From NCBI GenBank assembly GCA_958510875.1, contig OY294067.1:140140346-140204345 (forward strand): 64,000 nucleotides of DNA. Direction: 5' to 3'. Below, piece after piece: positions 22,560 through 34,965 of the stretch. The notes below the pieces were generated by a model that was given only the letters and a program-made list of their open reading frames with translations, did no database searches and had not been told where the DNA came from. Both the position numbers and the translations under genes were made by a program. Every line of letters starts with the position of its first letter. Position 1 is the stretch's first letter. This DNA is from Endomychus coccineus (lineage: Eukaryota; Arthropoda; Insecta; Coleoptera; Endomychidae).

Positions 22560-25078
22560 ATAATTGCCATTGGTTCCTTTCCTCAACCTATCAAACTTTT
22601 TTCTCGCATCTTTCTGCCGTGCTACTGAATCTCATGGTGGTTGTTATGTGTATGTTGAATCACATATGGAAGTGGTAGTATATTCAGATCTGAAACAATA
22701 ATGTGATGAGGTTAATTCTGAATGTGCTCGCGCAGTAAGTTTTATAAATAAAATTATGATAATTTGTATATATAGGTCCCCCTTAGGTGATAGAGATAAA
22801 ATATTTTTGCTTAATTGTACATAATTTTAGATAAAATAAGTTTTCATTTGAAAAAATATAGAATTATTCTCTGTGGAGATTTTAATATCTGTCTTTTAAA
22901 GAAGTCTCAAAAGAGAAATAAATTTATTGATATACTGAACGAAAATAGTTTATTCCAGACAATTGATCAGTCAACTAGGGTAACAAAAAAATAATCAACA
23001 TTGATTGATAATATTCTCATGAATTATGACCCACTTTTAAAAGGTGAAGTTATAAACACAGCATTATCTAATCATCATGGTCAATTAATACACCTACCGA
23101 GCAATCTTGCGTTACAAAGTCCTTTGAAATAGTATACAAAAATTTTTCGAAAAATAAATTGGATCAGTTTGCTACTGAACTATCACATCAATTATGGGAG
23201 AGTGTCCTCCTACAAGAAAACCCAAATTTGGCGTACAATATGTTTCTGAATATAATATCAAACTTATCAAAATTAATTTTTACCGCAAAATTGATTCGCA
23301 AACGAAACGAAGTCAAAACTTGGATATAACTAGGCATCAAAATATCTTGCAGCACATGAAGAGTTCTATATAATGAGGAAAAAATTGGATTAATTTCAGA
23401 AAGTCACTATAAAAAGTATTGTACAACTCTAAAAATGTAATGCAATCTGCAAAAAAAAATGTGACGAAAATTATATAAATCATGCAACGAATAAGGTCAA
23501 GGCTACATGGAAACTGATTGGGAAATATACTAACAATAATAAAACAAAGAATGAAAACATACTGGTAAATTGTAAAAATAACTTAAATAACGCTATTTCC
23601 ATTTTAGATGCTACAAATAATTACTTTATGAATGCTTGTAAGAAAATAACCCATACAAACATCAACCTAACAACATAAAACCTCGATATTTCTTTTCCCA
23701 ACTTCATCATCTCCCTAAAAAATACCTGAAGTATGGGCGAGGATGATTTACCAGTCAAATTAATAAGAACATTGCCAAACTAATATGTGAGCTTTTGTTT
23801 GATATAATCAATAAAAGCTTGTCAAATGGTATATTTCCAAACAGTTTAAAATGTGCCAAGCTCGAAACAATTTTCAAAAAAGGAGATAGATGTGATATCA
23901 ACAACTACAGACCCATGGCATTACTAAATAAATCGAGTAAAATTTTTGGAAAAATCATCCATAGTAGACATATAAATTTTTTCGAACAACAGAATATCCT
24001 GGTAGAATCACAAAATGAATTCAGAAAAGGTAAATCTACGACAAGAGCTGTCCACATGGCACTTTGTAGCATACTCGACTCGTTAAACACAAATAATGAA
24101 ACTGCTGCAATATGTCTAGACTTATCCAAAGCTTTTGACAGTGTAGATCACAAAATACTTATCAATAAATTAGAACGTTACGGAATCAGAGGACCATCTT
24201 TAAAGCTAATAGAAAGTTATTTGCGAAATCGTGAACAGAATGTTGCAGAAACGGACCTTGAAGGCATTTTAGTAACAAAAAATATGTAGAAAGAGGCGTG
24301 CCTCAAGGCTCAATACTGGGACCCCTCCTTTACATTATATATACAAATGACTTACCTTTTGCTATTGAGAATAATATTGTCCAGTTCGCTGATGATACCT
24401 TGGATATTGTTGAAAGCGAGGTTAATAAAGAACACCCAGAACAAAGAATCAATAACAACTTTGTTAAATTGAAAGATTGGTATCAATCCAATAATTTATT
24501 ACTAAATGTCGATAAGACTCAATTAATACAATTTTCTTATTATAATAAAGACGAAAACATTATACTTACTCACGACAATACGAGCATACAGTCTAATGAA
24601 ACAATCAATTATCTTGGCGTTGGCCTGGATTCTCGACTGGACTGGACTTATCACATAGACTGCTTTGAACCTAAAATTTCAAAATGTAGCTACGCATTTA
24701 AAATAATTGCTCAGCGTGTTAATAATCAAATATCACTTACCGCATATTATGCTTACATTGAGTCGACACTACGATACGGAGTCATATATTGGGGTAATTC
24801 TACAGATTCAATCAAAATATTTAAATTACAAAAAAAGTGTATTCGAAACATTTTTGGTTTAACTTATAAAGAAAAGCGTGAACAATATTTTATTAGGCAT
24901 AAAATATTTACTATGTACAGTATTTATATATATGAATGTATAATTTTTATTGAAAATAATCCTACATTCTTCAAATCGCTAGTTCATTCACACAACAACA
25001 GATTCAAGGAAAATCTAACCTGCAATAAATACAATTTCTCCTACCTCCTTGTTTTTTCTGGATCAGGCATTTCATTAG
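22560..25078 (+). pseudogene. CR1/Jockey-like LINE remnant 2, RT well preserved
   Basis: Endonuclease fragments lie at about 22840-23100 (ILCGDFNICLL, LIDNILMNYDP, ALSNHHGQL). The RT is open from 23795 to 24289 and, after one frame change, from 24298 to 25092. Motifs in order are NNYRPMALL, CLDLSKAFDSVDH, RGVPQGSILGPLLY, QFADDT (about 24381-24398) and INYLGVGLDS. The FADD aspartates are intact, so the RT core is recent compared with its endonuclease. The single frameshift near 24290 breaks it. The element ends against a minus-strand gypsy relic at about 25080. Confidence 0.8.
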
Positions 25079-25082
25079 ACTA

Positions 25083-25965
25083 TATTATATGACCTAAATA
25101 TAAAACCTCTTTCAATAAAAAATCACTTTCGAGTGGATTCAGTTTTAATTTAGTTTTCCTATTCAAAACTTTCATATAATTTCTATTGTGAACGGTCAAA
25201 TTGTTTCCAAATACTATCAAGTCACCTAAAGAAATTAGAAAACTTTCATGATTCAATTCCGACATTGCTATACTTATTACTGTTGATAATGAATTTGGAC
25301 TAATTTTTAGACCCATAGATAGCCGTGTCATCTGAAATTGTCCTTTATCGGTGGTGAACGCTGTAAAGGGCCTGGATTCCTTGTCCAATTCCACTTGATA
25401 ATACTCTTGGTGAAGGCCCAAGTGAGAGGAATAAACACTTGTTTGTCAATTTATACTTTGTATGCATATGGAAGTCGATACGGCATACTATACGCAGGTG
25501 TATTACACGTAACCTGATCTTCTGTTCACATACGTTGGTTACTGTACATGGATCATTGTCTAATTGAAACACATCCGCATATTCAGCACATATTCTATGT
25601 ATTGTTGTTTTTTTTTCAGCTGGTAATGATTCAACATTCATGTTGTCTAACACTTTGTCCACACGTTCTACGGTGTTCTGAAGAATTCCAAAATCAATTC
25701 AAAATTTGATAAATTTTCTACATTCGGACTAAAGTTTTTGACGATTATTTTCCTATCATTCGTAGTAAGAATTCTAATAGGTACTCCATTATTTATCGGT
25801 TTAGCTAAAATACTAGCCGTGAGATATTTCTTCAGAATACACTACACATTCATCTCCACTTTCAACAGAAACGAACTTAATTATCTCACATCTAGATGGA
25901 ATTATAGTACAAACTTTTTGGTTTGACTCAAGTTCAACAAAAGTTTTCTGATCGTTATTTCAAAA
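25083..25965 (-). pseudogene. Ty3/gypsy pol relic: protease-RT linker and RT N-half
   Basis: On the minus strand, in two to three frames, a linker carries ILAKPINNGVPIRI and KVLDNMNVESL. It is followed by a Ty3/gypsy RT block: GLHQEYYQVELDKESRPFTA, FQMTRLSMGL, then SLGDLIVFGN and LYLGHII at the end (25083). The active-site tetrad, normally YxDD, reads SLGD here, so one catalytic aspartate is lost. RNase H and integrase are missing. The part upstream lies beyond the Penelope insertion, at 29.17-30.0 kb; joining the two at the 14-bp repeat gives a continuous order gag, protease, RT. Confidence 0.75.
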
Positions 25966-25979
25966 TCTAACTAATAATT
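25966..25979. repeat. Target-site duplication, left copy
   Basis: TCTAACTAATAATT, repeated exactly at 29155-29168. The two copies bracket the Penelope-like element, and one copy belongs to the interrupted gypsy sequence. Confidence 0.93.
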
Positions 25980-26236
25980 GAAAAATCTTGTCTTCCGGAT
26001 GGATTCCGCGTCACAATAGCTCGACTTGATGCCGACGTTTCGCCAACCATTACAGGTGGCATCTTCAGGGCAGGCTTGAGGCTTGAACTGAAACTGGTTC
26101 TACTGGTTTCTGTAGCCGTATTTTTTTGTAGGAAAAATCCTTCACGGTACATAGTTCACTGCCTTTGTTCCGGTGGTTAACTTCGTTCCGGCACCTGACC
26201 CTGCCGTTGTGCGATCATGTGCGGAGTGGAATATTA
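25980..26236 (-). repeat. Inverted pseudo-LTR segment of the Penelope-like element
   Basis: It is the reverse complement of about 26268-26522 with few differences, so the two form a hairpin with about 250-bp arms and a 30-bp spacer. Such a 5' inverted segment is typical of Penelope-like elements and may reflect template switching during insertion. Confidence 0.9.
26034..26068 (-). ncRNA. Hammerhead-ribozyme-like core in the inverted pseudo-LTR
   Basis: The same core as at 26432-26466, on the opposite strand: CTGAAGA, T, GCCACC...GGTTGGC stem, GAAAC, GTC. Confidence 0.5.
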
Positions 26237-26239
26237 TCT

Positions 26240-26550
26240 TCCCAACATTTGGAAACCCATCCTCGAAAATTCCACTTCGCACATGATCGCACAACGGCAG
26301 GGTCAGGTGCCGGAACGAAGTTAACCACCGGAACAAAGGCAGTGAACTATGTAGCGTGGAGGATTTCTCCTACAATAAATACGGCTACAGAAACCAGTAG
26401 AACCAGTTTCAGTTCAAGCCTCAAGCCTGCCCTGAAGATGCCACCTGTAATGGTTGGCGAAACGTCGGCATCAAGTCGAGCTATTGTGACGCGGAATCCA
26501 TCCGAAAGACAAGATTTTTCAAGATTAGCTGTCCGCGGAAGTCTACTATC
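26240..26550 (+). repeat. 5' pseudo-LTR of the Penelope-like element
   Basis: It matches the element's own 3' end (28863-29154) and starts within the sequence that encodes the last ~37 codons of the ORF. It contains an intact hammerhead-like core (26432-26466). Confidence 0.88.
26432..26466 (+). ncRNA. Hammerhead-ribozyme-like core in the 5' pseudo-LTR
   Basis: CTGAAGA, then an unpaired T, a stem formed by GCCACC and GGTTGGC with loop TGTAAT, then GAAAC, then GTC. This is the CUGANGA/GAAA/UH core of a hammerhead. The stem III strand ACGT is self-complementary, as in hammerheads that work as dimers. A possible stem I pairs the preceding GCC with the following GGC, then CTC with GAG across an internal loop. 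Ribozymes of this kind are known from Penelope pseudo-LTRs. The extra T after the core is unusual. Cleavage is not shown. Confidence 0.55.
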
Positions 26551-28977
26551 CAAGATATCCAACCTCTACGGAGAGGAAATCAAGAAAAAATCCAGAACCC
26601 TGAGGAATCTTCGCACCAAACTGGTGAGTTTGCTTTGTTCTCTTACTTTTCCTTGTCGTTGTCGTGATCGTAATTTGATTCCCAATTTCCTTAAAACATC
26701 CCATCCCATAAATTCACATTCATCCAAAAACATATTTAAACGCGCTAGTTTAGCTTTGATTCGGGAACGAATTAAGTATACTAGACGCGAGATCAATTTC
26801 ATCAATATAACCCTCCTTTGGCCTCCACCTTGTACTTTCAAATACCCTTTCAGCATCCGATTGGTTGGTTCTCGACCGAATTACCTATGATCAAGCCGAT
26901 CAAATTCGTACCCTCAATTCCAAACGTCATATTCAAAAATTCAATAAACTTCTTGCCTCCCAACGCCCTCAGCACCAACCTTCAAGACCAACCCCTCTTG
27001 TGAATACTGTGGTTAATTTATCTTCACATACCCTTACTGAAGCTGAACAATCGGTTCTATCTAAAGGTCCTAATTTTGTCTTCTCCCCCAAACGTCCTCC
27101 TACGACATCCATTATTTCTGCTGTAGAAGCATCCCTACATGAAGTTCCCCATCTCGCAGCAGATGAAATTCGTTTCGAAACTGCTAAGATTCTTCGTCAT
27201 TCCAAGATTCCTAAATGAAATTGCCCTAAACCTTTAATTCAAGCTCTCAATTCACTCAAATCAAATCCTGATTTGGCTATTTTGAGGGCTGATAAAGGAA
27301 ACTCCACTGTTGTCATGAATCGTTCAGATAATAATAATAAAATCCTGCAACATCTGCAAACTAAATCCTATAAGCTTCTACCAGAAGATCCCACCTCCTC
27401 TATAGAACGTTCAATTTCACAAATTATTCGTCATTCTTCCCTTCCCGATTCAGATAAGAAATTTCTTATCCCACATTGTTCAAAATGTCCCCGTTTATAT
27501 GGTTTGCCTAAAATTCATAAGCCCTCAGTTCCCCTGAGACCAATTGTCAGCACTATCGGATCTCCTACTTATAAACTCTCTCGATACCTGTCATCTATTC
27601 ACAAACTCCTTGTAGGTGATTCCAATAGTTTTATCCTGAATTCCTTTCATTTCGTTGAAAAACTTCAAACGTTGAAAGTTGACCCATGCGATTTGCTCGT
27701 CAGCTTCGACGTAGAATCACTGTTTACCAATGTTCCCATTCCAGACACCCTTTCCATAATTTCTCAATTGTTACCTGCCAAAAACATTTCAACGGACTTG
27801 CTACCGTTAATTGAATTTTGTCTATCCTCCACATATTTTCTATACGATGGCAAGTTCTACGAGCAGTCCTCGGGAGCTGCCATGGGTTCCCCACTTTCCC
27901 CGATCATAGCTGATATCTCCATGGAAGCTTTTGAACAAGATGCCATTGACTCATCTGTTCTCAAGCCGAAATGTTGGTTTAGATATGTCGACGATACTTT
28001 CGTTTATTGGCAACATGGTCGCGAAAAGCTTGTTCCCTTACTCAATCATTTAAATTCATTACATCCCAATATCCGTTTCACCATGGAAGTCGAATCGTAA
28101 GGTTCACTCCCGTTCCTGGATGTATTGGTAAGTCGACAGACTGACGGTAGTTTAGGACATTCTGTGTATCGGAAACCCACCCATACCGATAGATACCACA
28201 ATGGTCTTTCCCACCACCACCCTGCCCAAAAGCAATCTGTCATAAACTCCCTGGTCCACAGAGCTGTCAACCTATCTCAGCCTCAATCCTTAAAATCAGA
28301 ATTAAAACATCTATCATCTGCCTTATTATCAAACAATTTCTCCCATTACAACATTCAAAAAGCCATAAAGAAATACACTTCACCTGAAATTCCAAATCGA
28401 CCTGAGCCAGGAACCCTCCCATCTGCTTTATCCACGGCCTATCTTCCATATATTCAAAATATAACAGATCGAATTTCCAAAATCCTCAAAAAACGTAATA
28501 TTTCTACCCGTTCTTCCACACTTCAAAAATTATCTCAGTTTTACAAAACCTATCAAAGATCCCATTCCTCCTCTCCACTTAGAAGGAGTTTATAGTATTC
28601 CCTGGTCTTGCGGTAAAGTCTATATTGGTGAAACAGGTCGTACAGTAGCTACTCGTGTGAAAGAACATGAGCGCTGTACAAGAATTCGTGACACCAGTAG
28701 ATCTGCACTTACGGAACACAAGTTTAACACAAATCATCAAATCCTTTTTGAAGATACTAAAATCCTAGTCCGAGCCCCAAACTTCTATCAGCGAAAAATC
28801 CTTGAAGCTATAGAAATCCTAAAACATCCAAATAATCTGAACCGTGACTCAAGATATTACCTTTCCAACATTTGGAAACCCATCCTCGAAAATTCCACTT
28901 CGCACATGATCGCACAACGGCAGGGTCAGGTGCCGGAACGGAGTTTACCACCGGAACAAAGGCAGTGGACTATGTAG
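26551..28977 (+). pseudogene. Penelope-like RT / GIY-YIG endonuclease, few disablements
   Basis: N-terminal part, 26551-26820 (LRNLRTKLVSLLCSLTF..., FKRASLALIRERIKYTRRE); a frameshift near 26822; then VLDRITYDQADQIR... to a TGA at 27216. The RT follows: LRADKGNSTVV, YGLPKIHKPSVPLRPIVS, CDLLVSFDVESLFTNVP, GAAMGSPLSPIIADISM, RYVDDTF (27981-28001, both aspartates present) and, after a TAA at 28098, LPFLDVLVSRQTDGSL. A frameshift near 28590 leads into the GIY-YIG domain (GVYSIPWSCGKVYIGETGR...VKEHE), which ends at 28977. The protein would nick the target and prime synthesis there. Two stops and two frameshifts inactivate this copy. Confidence 0.88.
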
Positions 28978-29154
28978 CGTGAAGGATTTTTCCTACAATA
29001 AATACGGCTACAGAAACCAGTAGAACCAGTTTCAGTTCAAGCCTCAAGCCTGCCCTGAAGATGCCACCTGTCGGCATCAAGTCGAGCTATTGTGACGCGG
29101 AATCCATCCGGAAGACAAGATTTTTCAAGATTAGCTGTCCGCGGAAGTCTACTA
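28860..29154 (+). repeat. 3' pseudo-LTR of the Penelope-like element
   Basis: It matches 26240-26530 closely but lacks 17 bases after 29070 relative to the 5' copy. The gap removes the second half of the hammerhead-like stem and the GAAAC core, so only CTGAAGA at 29055-29061 remains. Confidence 0.88.
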
Positions 29155-29168
29155 TCTAACTAATAATT
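29155..29168. repeat. Target-site duplication, right copy
   Basis: TCTAACTAATAATT, identical to 25966-25979. Confidence 0.93.
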
Positions 29169-30005
29169 CATCATAGTCTATCACCGTTTTATTCTCAGTT
29201 AAAAAGTCTACTTCTAGTACCCCTTCTACATTGTTTTCAAAATCTTACAAAATTTCATGGCTAATTGTTTTATCTTCTAGTTCAACACATAATTTCGTAA
29301 TACCTTCTGTCACACATGTTCCCGCTATACCATTCACACTTATTCTATTTTTAGTATTCACATGCACTTTCGCATCTAATTTTGATCTGGATATAACACT
29401 AATTGAAGCACCATTGTCTAAAAGTAATTTCAATAATCTGCTTCTACACCTAAATTTGACAACCCATTCATCCTAAAATTAATGCTTTCTTTACACTCTT
29501 CCATTGACTCGAAAAAACCGCTCATCTTTTCCATCCATTCCTTTCATATTTGGTTCACTTTCATTTAAATGATAACACTCTCTCGATTGACTTCCGGAAC
29601 TTGAGTTGAATGTGTTAGTATTAGTATTACCCCTAGGAATTTCGGTTCGGTAATGGTCTCTTCCTCTAGGTCTAGATTATTCCCATGCGTCATCTTTACC
29701 CCTGAATCTAGTAAAATTTTGTCGACCTCTATCATTTCGGTTATTGTAACACGCTCTGTTGTTGTTACGTTGTCCATTAAGAAATTATTTTGTCTGAAAT
29801 TTGCCCTTGTGTATGACCTGCCGCGATTTAGGTCATTCCTATGCAAGTAACATATTTGATTCTTTCGACAAGACGATTCCTCATCTTTAGCACCTGCTAT
29901 AGCTTCGGTCAATTTGTCATAATTCCGTGCTTCAATTATCGTGCGCAAATCTTTACTAAGCAGCCCATTTGAGAATGAATTTATAAAATTTTTTTCATTT
30001 ATGGG
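29169..30005 (-). pseudogene. Ty3/gypsy relic: gag C-terminus and protease
   Basis: On the minus strand, a capsid-end segment FINSFSNGLLSKDLRTIIEARNYDKLTEAI (about 29980-29890) leads into a basic nucleocapsid-like stretch. A recognisable CCHC knuckle is not preserved. The protease follows (29440-29170): MKLLLDNGASISVISRSKL and a VNGIAG flap-like strand. The active-site triplet, usually DTG or DSG, reads DNG. Several stops and frame changes lie between. The rest of pol is on the far side of the Penelope insertion. It is the older, interrupted element. Confidence 0.65.
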
Positions 30006-32096
30006 TTATAGTGATTCTGAAGATAGCGATATTGTTACTCAAGGACCATATAGTGAGTCATTCTACGGAAAAATGAGGCGAGGTTCTTAAAAATTTGATA
30101 GAAGTTGGGGGGGTGGAAAAAGTTGTTTCTTGTGATAAGAGTAATGATATTCCAGAATTTCTACAAGAAATATTTGGTGCAACCATCCCAAAAATCCCAA
30201 AAACTGGTTTCTTTGCCTTTTTTAGGTCAGTTTTGAAGTTTTAATTTTTTTCAACCTCTTAGACTTCTGACTAAGGTTTGGGAGTTGTAACCTTTCATTG
30301 TCCATGTTCAAGGAAGCTTCGGTTCAAATTTGGAGTGTTTGCAATCATCACTTCCCCTAGAATAGATATATATATACGTTTTTCGGGGTAAAAATTAAAA
30401 TTGGGCTATTTTGATCAAATATCCACCAAATTGGATGAAATTTTGTGTCAAAGTAGATAATGATGACCATAATAAGTGATCCAAAGATGAAATTAAAATA
30501 TTCAACGGTTTTGATAAAAATTCAAATTTGGGAGATTTGGCCCAAATTTTGAAGATGCCCCCAATTAGGGCAAACAAATCACAGAGTACTCTTTCTGGGT
30601 TCAGATTGAAGGTTATTTCATATAGTTTGACGTGGTGTGACTCGTTTTATAAGATCAGCCCATTTCTTGGTCATTTACGGCATATATATATGCGCGCGCA
30701 GATTTCCCACCTTTATTGAATTATAATAGCATTTTATCACTATCATATTGTTCTTAGAGTATAGATATGGCTTTTTTTGCATACCTATGTGAGAAAACAT
30801 ATACATTATTTATTCGAGGTCCGCTTGTGACATAGTGACATTGTTTTTTACTTCACATATTAATTATTATAGAATATATAGGTATATACAACATCACCTG
30901 CGCTTTTTCTATTCAAGACGCGACAAAATGTTACTTCTGATGATGTGGACCACGCCTACTAATATTATCAGATAAAAATTATTTTCATGAAACAATGACA
31001 GGTTAAAATATTGAGTATCTTATGATGTTTTCTTTTCTGTATTTTTCTATGTTTCAAGAGGATGTCCGATTTTTCAATCTAATAATTTCCAATCTATAAT
31101 TTTAATCGGCTGTTAAAAATTTTAACGTTATTAAATTCTATAATCTCATCAAATTAATTTATAAAATATAAAAAAAAAACTTATTCTCATGATGTCTTTT
31201 AGTATATCTGATGATGTTATGGACAACGCCTTTCAGTAAAAAATAACTTTCACTTCCGTTCTAAACAATACCAGGTATTAATATGTCCTACATTTCTTAT
31301 CATTCCCTTACCCTTAAAAAAAGAAGACATCGTAAATCTCATTCAATAAGTTAGTTTTGAATCGGGTTCGGTCGTATACGCTTTGAATTTGACTCCAAAT
31401 GTATAACATTTTTTCTTGAACATAATATATTATATCTTTTTCAATTATTATTAAGATACACAATATTTGTACCTGTCATTGTTTTATAAAAATAATTTTT
31501 TTCTCATAATATTGGTGGGCGTGGTCCACATCATCAGAAGTAAATTTTTGTCGCGTCTTGAATTAGATAAAGCGCAGGTGATGTTGTATATACCTATATA
31601 TTCTATAATAATTAATACGTGTGGTAAAAAAGAATGTCTCTATGTCACAAGCGGACCTCAAATGAATAATGTATATGTTCTCTCACATATATATGCAAAA
31701 AAAGCCATATCTATACTCTAAGAACAATATTATAATGATAAAATCCTATTAAAATACAATAAAGGTGAGAAATCTGCGCGCGCATATATATATGCCGTAA
31801 ATGACCAAGAAATGGGCTGATCTTATAAAACAAGTTATACCACGTCAAACTATATAAAATAACCTTCGATTTGAGCCCAAAAAGAGTACTCTGCGATTTG
31901 TTTGCCGTAATTGGGGGCATCTTCAAAATTTGGGTGAAATTTACCAAATATGGATTTTATCAAAACTATTGGATATTTTAACTTCATCTCTGAATCACTT
32001 ATTATGGTCACCATGATCTACTTTGACACCAAATTTCATCCAATTTGGTGAAGATTTGATCAAAATAGCCAAATTTTAATTTTTAACCCGAAAAAC

Positions 32097-32220
<124 letters not shown>

Positions 32221-32280
32221 CATCCAATTTGGTGGAGATTTGATCAAAATAGCCCAATTTTAATTTTTACCCCGAAAAAC

Positions 32281-32281
<1 letters not shown>

Positions 32282-32311
<30 letters not shown>
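32282..32311. repeat. (TA)n microsatellite, second run
   Basis: A 30-bp TA run after the second copy of the duplicated segment in the right arm of foldback 1. Confidence 0.93.
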
Positions 32312-32315
<4 letters not shown>

Positions 32316-32619
32316 TATTCTAGGGGAAGTAATGATTGCAAACACTCCAAATTTGAACCGAAGCTGCCTTGAACATGGACAATAAAAGGGTTCAACTCCC
32401 TAACCTTAGTCAGAAGTCTAAGGAGTTGAAAAAGATTAAAACTTCAAAACTGACCTGAAAAAAGGCCCAGAAACCAGTTTTTGGGATTGTTGCACCAAAT
32501 ATTTCTTGTAGAAATTCTGAAATATCATTACTCTTATCACAAGAAACAACTTTTTCCACCTCCCCAACCTCTATCAAATTTTTACAAACCTCGCCTCATT
32601 TTGCCGTAGAATGACTCCA

Positions 32620-34720
32620 CTAATATGAATAGGGTCGCCTTTGTAATTGTGTTTCCCGTCTATCCTCCGACCTAGTAAATTCTGAAAAGATTAAGTGAGC
32701 CATTTTTGGATTCGCACAAAATACCCTGGCGTATATAGAATTTCCCCGTCTCTCCTTCAAAACGTTTAGGAAATAATCATCAAACTATTGGTAAAAATCG
32801 TCCACTTCTGCATTGGCACTGCTTTCATTCCATTGCTTGTGTAGGTGTCATGATTAGTATGAGGTAGGCTTCAACGAGGGCTCAACAACGGCTCTCTGGA
32901 ATATCACCTCGACACTTATTAGGCTGAAGCCATGAGACCTGCGTATATGTTGAGGAACTTGAAGAAAACCCTATATACTACAAGGCCCACCACCCGATCG
33001 TGACGCCAGAAGCCAGAGGCTATGTTGCTGCTAGTCACACGTACGTTACGACACAATGCGGATAGTGTTTAGGTCATATATAAAAACGTCCTGTTTAAAC
33101 GGGGTTACCAGACGTGAACTGAGTCATTGGTTGCACCCCATTTGCTTTTTATCTGAGGGAAAAACGAAAACCATGCCTATAATATACAAGCCATTCTCCC
33201 AAAAAATTATTACTCTATGTAATATAATGATTACCAACTACTACACAGGTGCTCTCAATTTTGTACATTAACTTGGAGATTTTGATTGATCGTTAGTTCT
33301 TGAGATATAATTATCCAACAATATGAATTTGGGAATGAGGTAAGCAATATCACTCTCTGTGTGACTTTCACAACCAAACATTCATTTATTATAAGAAACT
33401 GTTCTTCGTAATTATTTAATAATTTATTGATAATGATATATTCTAGCATAACCAAATGGCTCATAGTTTCTTTGAGTTAATATAAATCATACACTATAGG
33501 ACTATAATAAATCTTCTGATAAAACTGAATTCAACTGACATACTTCACATTTCAATTTTTTGTTGCAATATATGAGCAATAGTCACCTAAATAAGTAATA
33601 ATGAGCAATGAATGCAATTTCTGGAGAAAAATCTTCATACGAAATTCTGGAATATCGCAATTATCACAAAATGAATGTACATTCATATTTCCAAATGTCC
33701 TTGATCTTAATGTCAAAAAACACTGAATTTTCAATCTTTTTTCAAATTCATACCACTGACGAAATTTAACATTGCCGGCTGCTAGTTGGCGATATTTTCC
33801 AGACCTGTCTTTTGATGGATCAGTTTGAAACTAGAATTCCAGGTATCTAGCCAATTCAATAAATTCCTTAAAAACATAATTTACAAATCAAAAAATTTCG
33901 TCATGTTTGACGAAAGGTTCCTGGAAAATGCCCCTTGATCGTTGCCTTTTGAGGGGGTTGTTAGATTCTTTACTTTAACATAATATTTATAAATTGTGCT
34001 ATGGGTTTGGAATGTACCAAATTGAAGTAGAGCCTGTATAACGTATTCATCAAATACCTTAAGGGCTGATTCAGTATTTTAACGTTCCAAATTTGCAGGA
34101 TAGAGTGCTTTCAAATTCAAAGAACATCCAAATTTTAACAATTTATCATGTTCTAGTTCACGCTTATTTTTTTAAAGCATAACACTCTTATGTGAACGCA
34201 TATTTACACTTGAAGAACGTTCCAATTATACGAGCACACCTTAGGAACAGGTGCTTCATATAATTTTCTACAAAAAATAGATAAATGTTTGCTAATTGTT
34301 ACTTTTATAACCCCCATGTAACATAACGATAACTGCAGTCTTGTCCGTTACCTTCGTCGTTCTTAAATCTCCGACCCAAGTCTCCTGTTGATGACTTACA
34401 TTTGAATTCAACTGTGAGGCCTTCAATTATATAGGGTTTGGGAAGATGCCACTGCATTGAATCGCACTACTCTCATGAACAGTCAATCATCTAGAGTGAA
34501 ACCATTCCTGATTACATCATACTAGAGATGAGGCAAGGTAACATGATTCTCGCGATCTGCCTCACCTTTTTCAAAATTCTCATCCCCATAGGAGATATTG
34601 GAATAACAAAACTCTCGCCCTGTGGTCACCATGTAGGCTGGTATAGTTTACAAACATGTTCTAGATAGAAGTGTACCTTAAAAGGGCAAAGATCACAATT
34701 TCAGTGACCATAAGCACGTA
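32620..34720. other. Unassigned; short coding-like minus-strand stretch near 32640-32830
   Basis: On the minus strand, 32830-32640 reads a mostly open, gag-like run with DDYFLNVLKERRG and a later FTRSEDRRETQL. It could be the N-terminal part of the same gypsy gag cut by foldback 1, but I cannot prove this. From about 33050 to 34720 I see no gene, RNA or clear repeat. Confidence 0.3.
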
Positions 34721-34724
34721 TGTA

Positions 34725-34965
34725 CAGTTTTTCAGACGGAGGTCTACGCAATTCTGACCTGCATTTTGTAAAAGCTGAGAAGAAACTACATAAAGATATC
34801 TACACAGAAATACGGCTCATCTTAGGGAGCTCTCAAATCACGTAGAGCAGCATGAAAAGAATGCAAAAATGCACTGGCTAAACTATCCAGAATAAACAAC
34901 ATTAAACTAACTCATCAGGGTGCCACGTTACAATGAAGACGCCTCTAATAAAAGCCATAAGTGAA
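34725..34965 (+). pseudogene. R1-like LINE RNase H fragment
   Basis: It shares with 57715-57900 the junction FSDGGLRNSD-like start (CAGACGGAGGTCTACGCAAT) and the following SSQIT...LSRINN-type helix region of an RNase H domain. Several frameshifts are present. It is an isolated fragment. Confidence 0.5.

Larger units (their letters stand above)
25980..29154 (+). mobile_element. Penelope-like element, nearly full length, inserted in a gypsy relic
   Basis: From left to right: an inverted copy of the pseudo-LTR (25980-26236), a direct pseudo-LTR (about 26240-26550), the coding region with RT and GIY-YIG domains (to 28977), and a second direct pseudo-LTR (about 28860-29154). An exact 14-bp target-site duplication flanks it. 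This layout, with the 5' inverted segment and partial tandem LTR-like copies that include the end of the ORF, is the known architecture of Penelope-like elements. Ribozyme-like cores are present in each pseudo-LTR copy. The coding region has a few disablements only, so the insertion is fairly recent. Confidence 0.9.
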
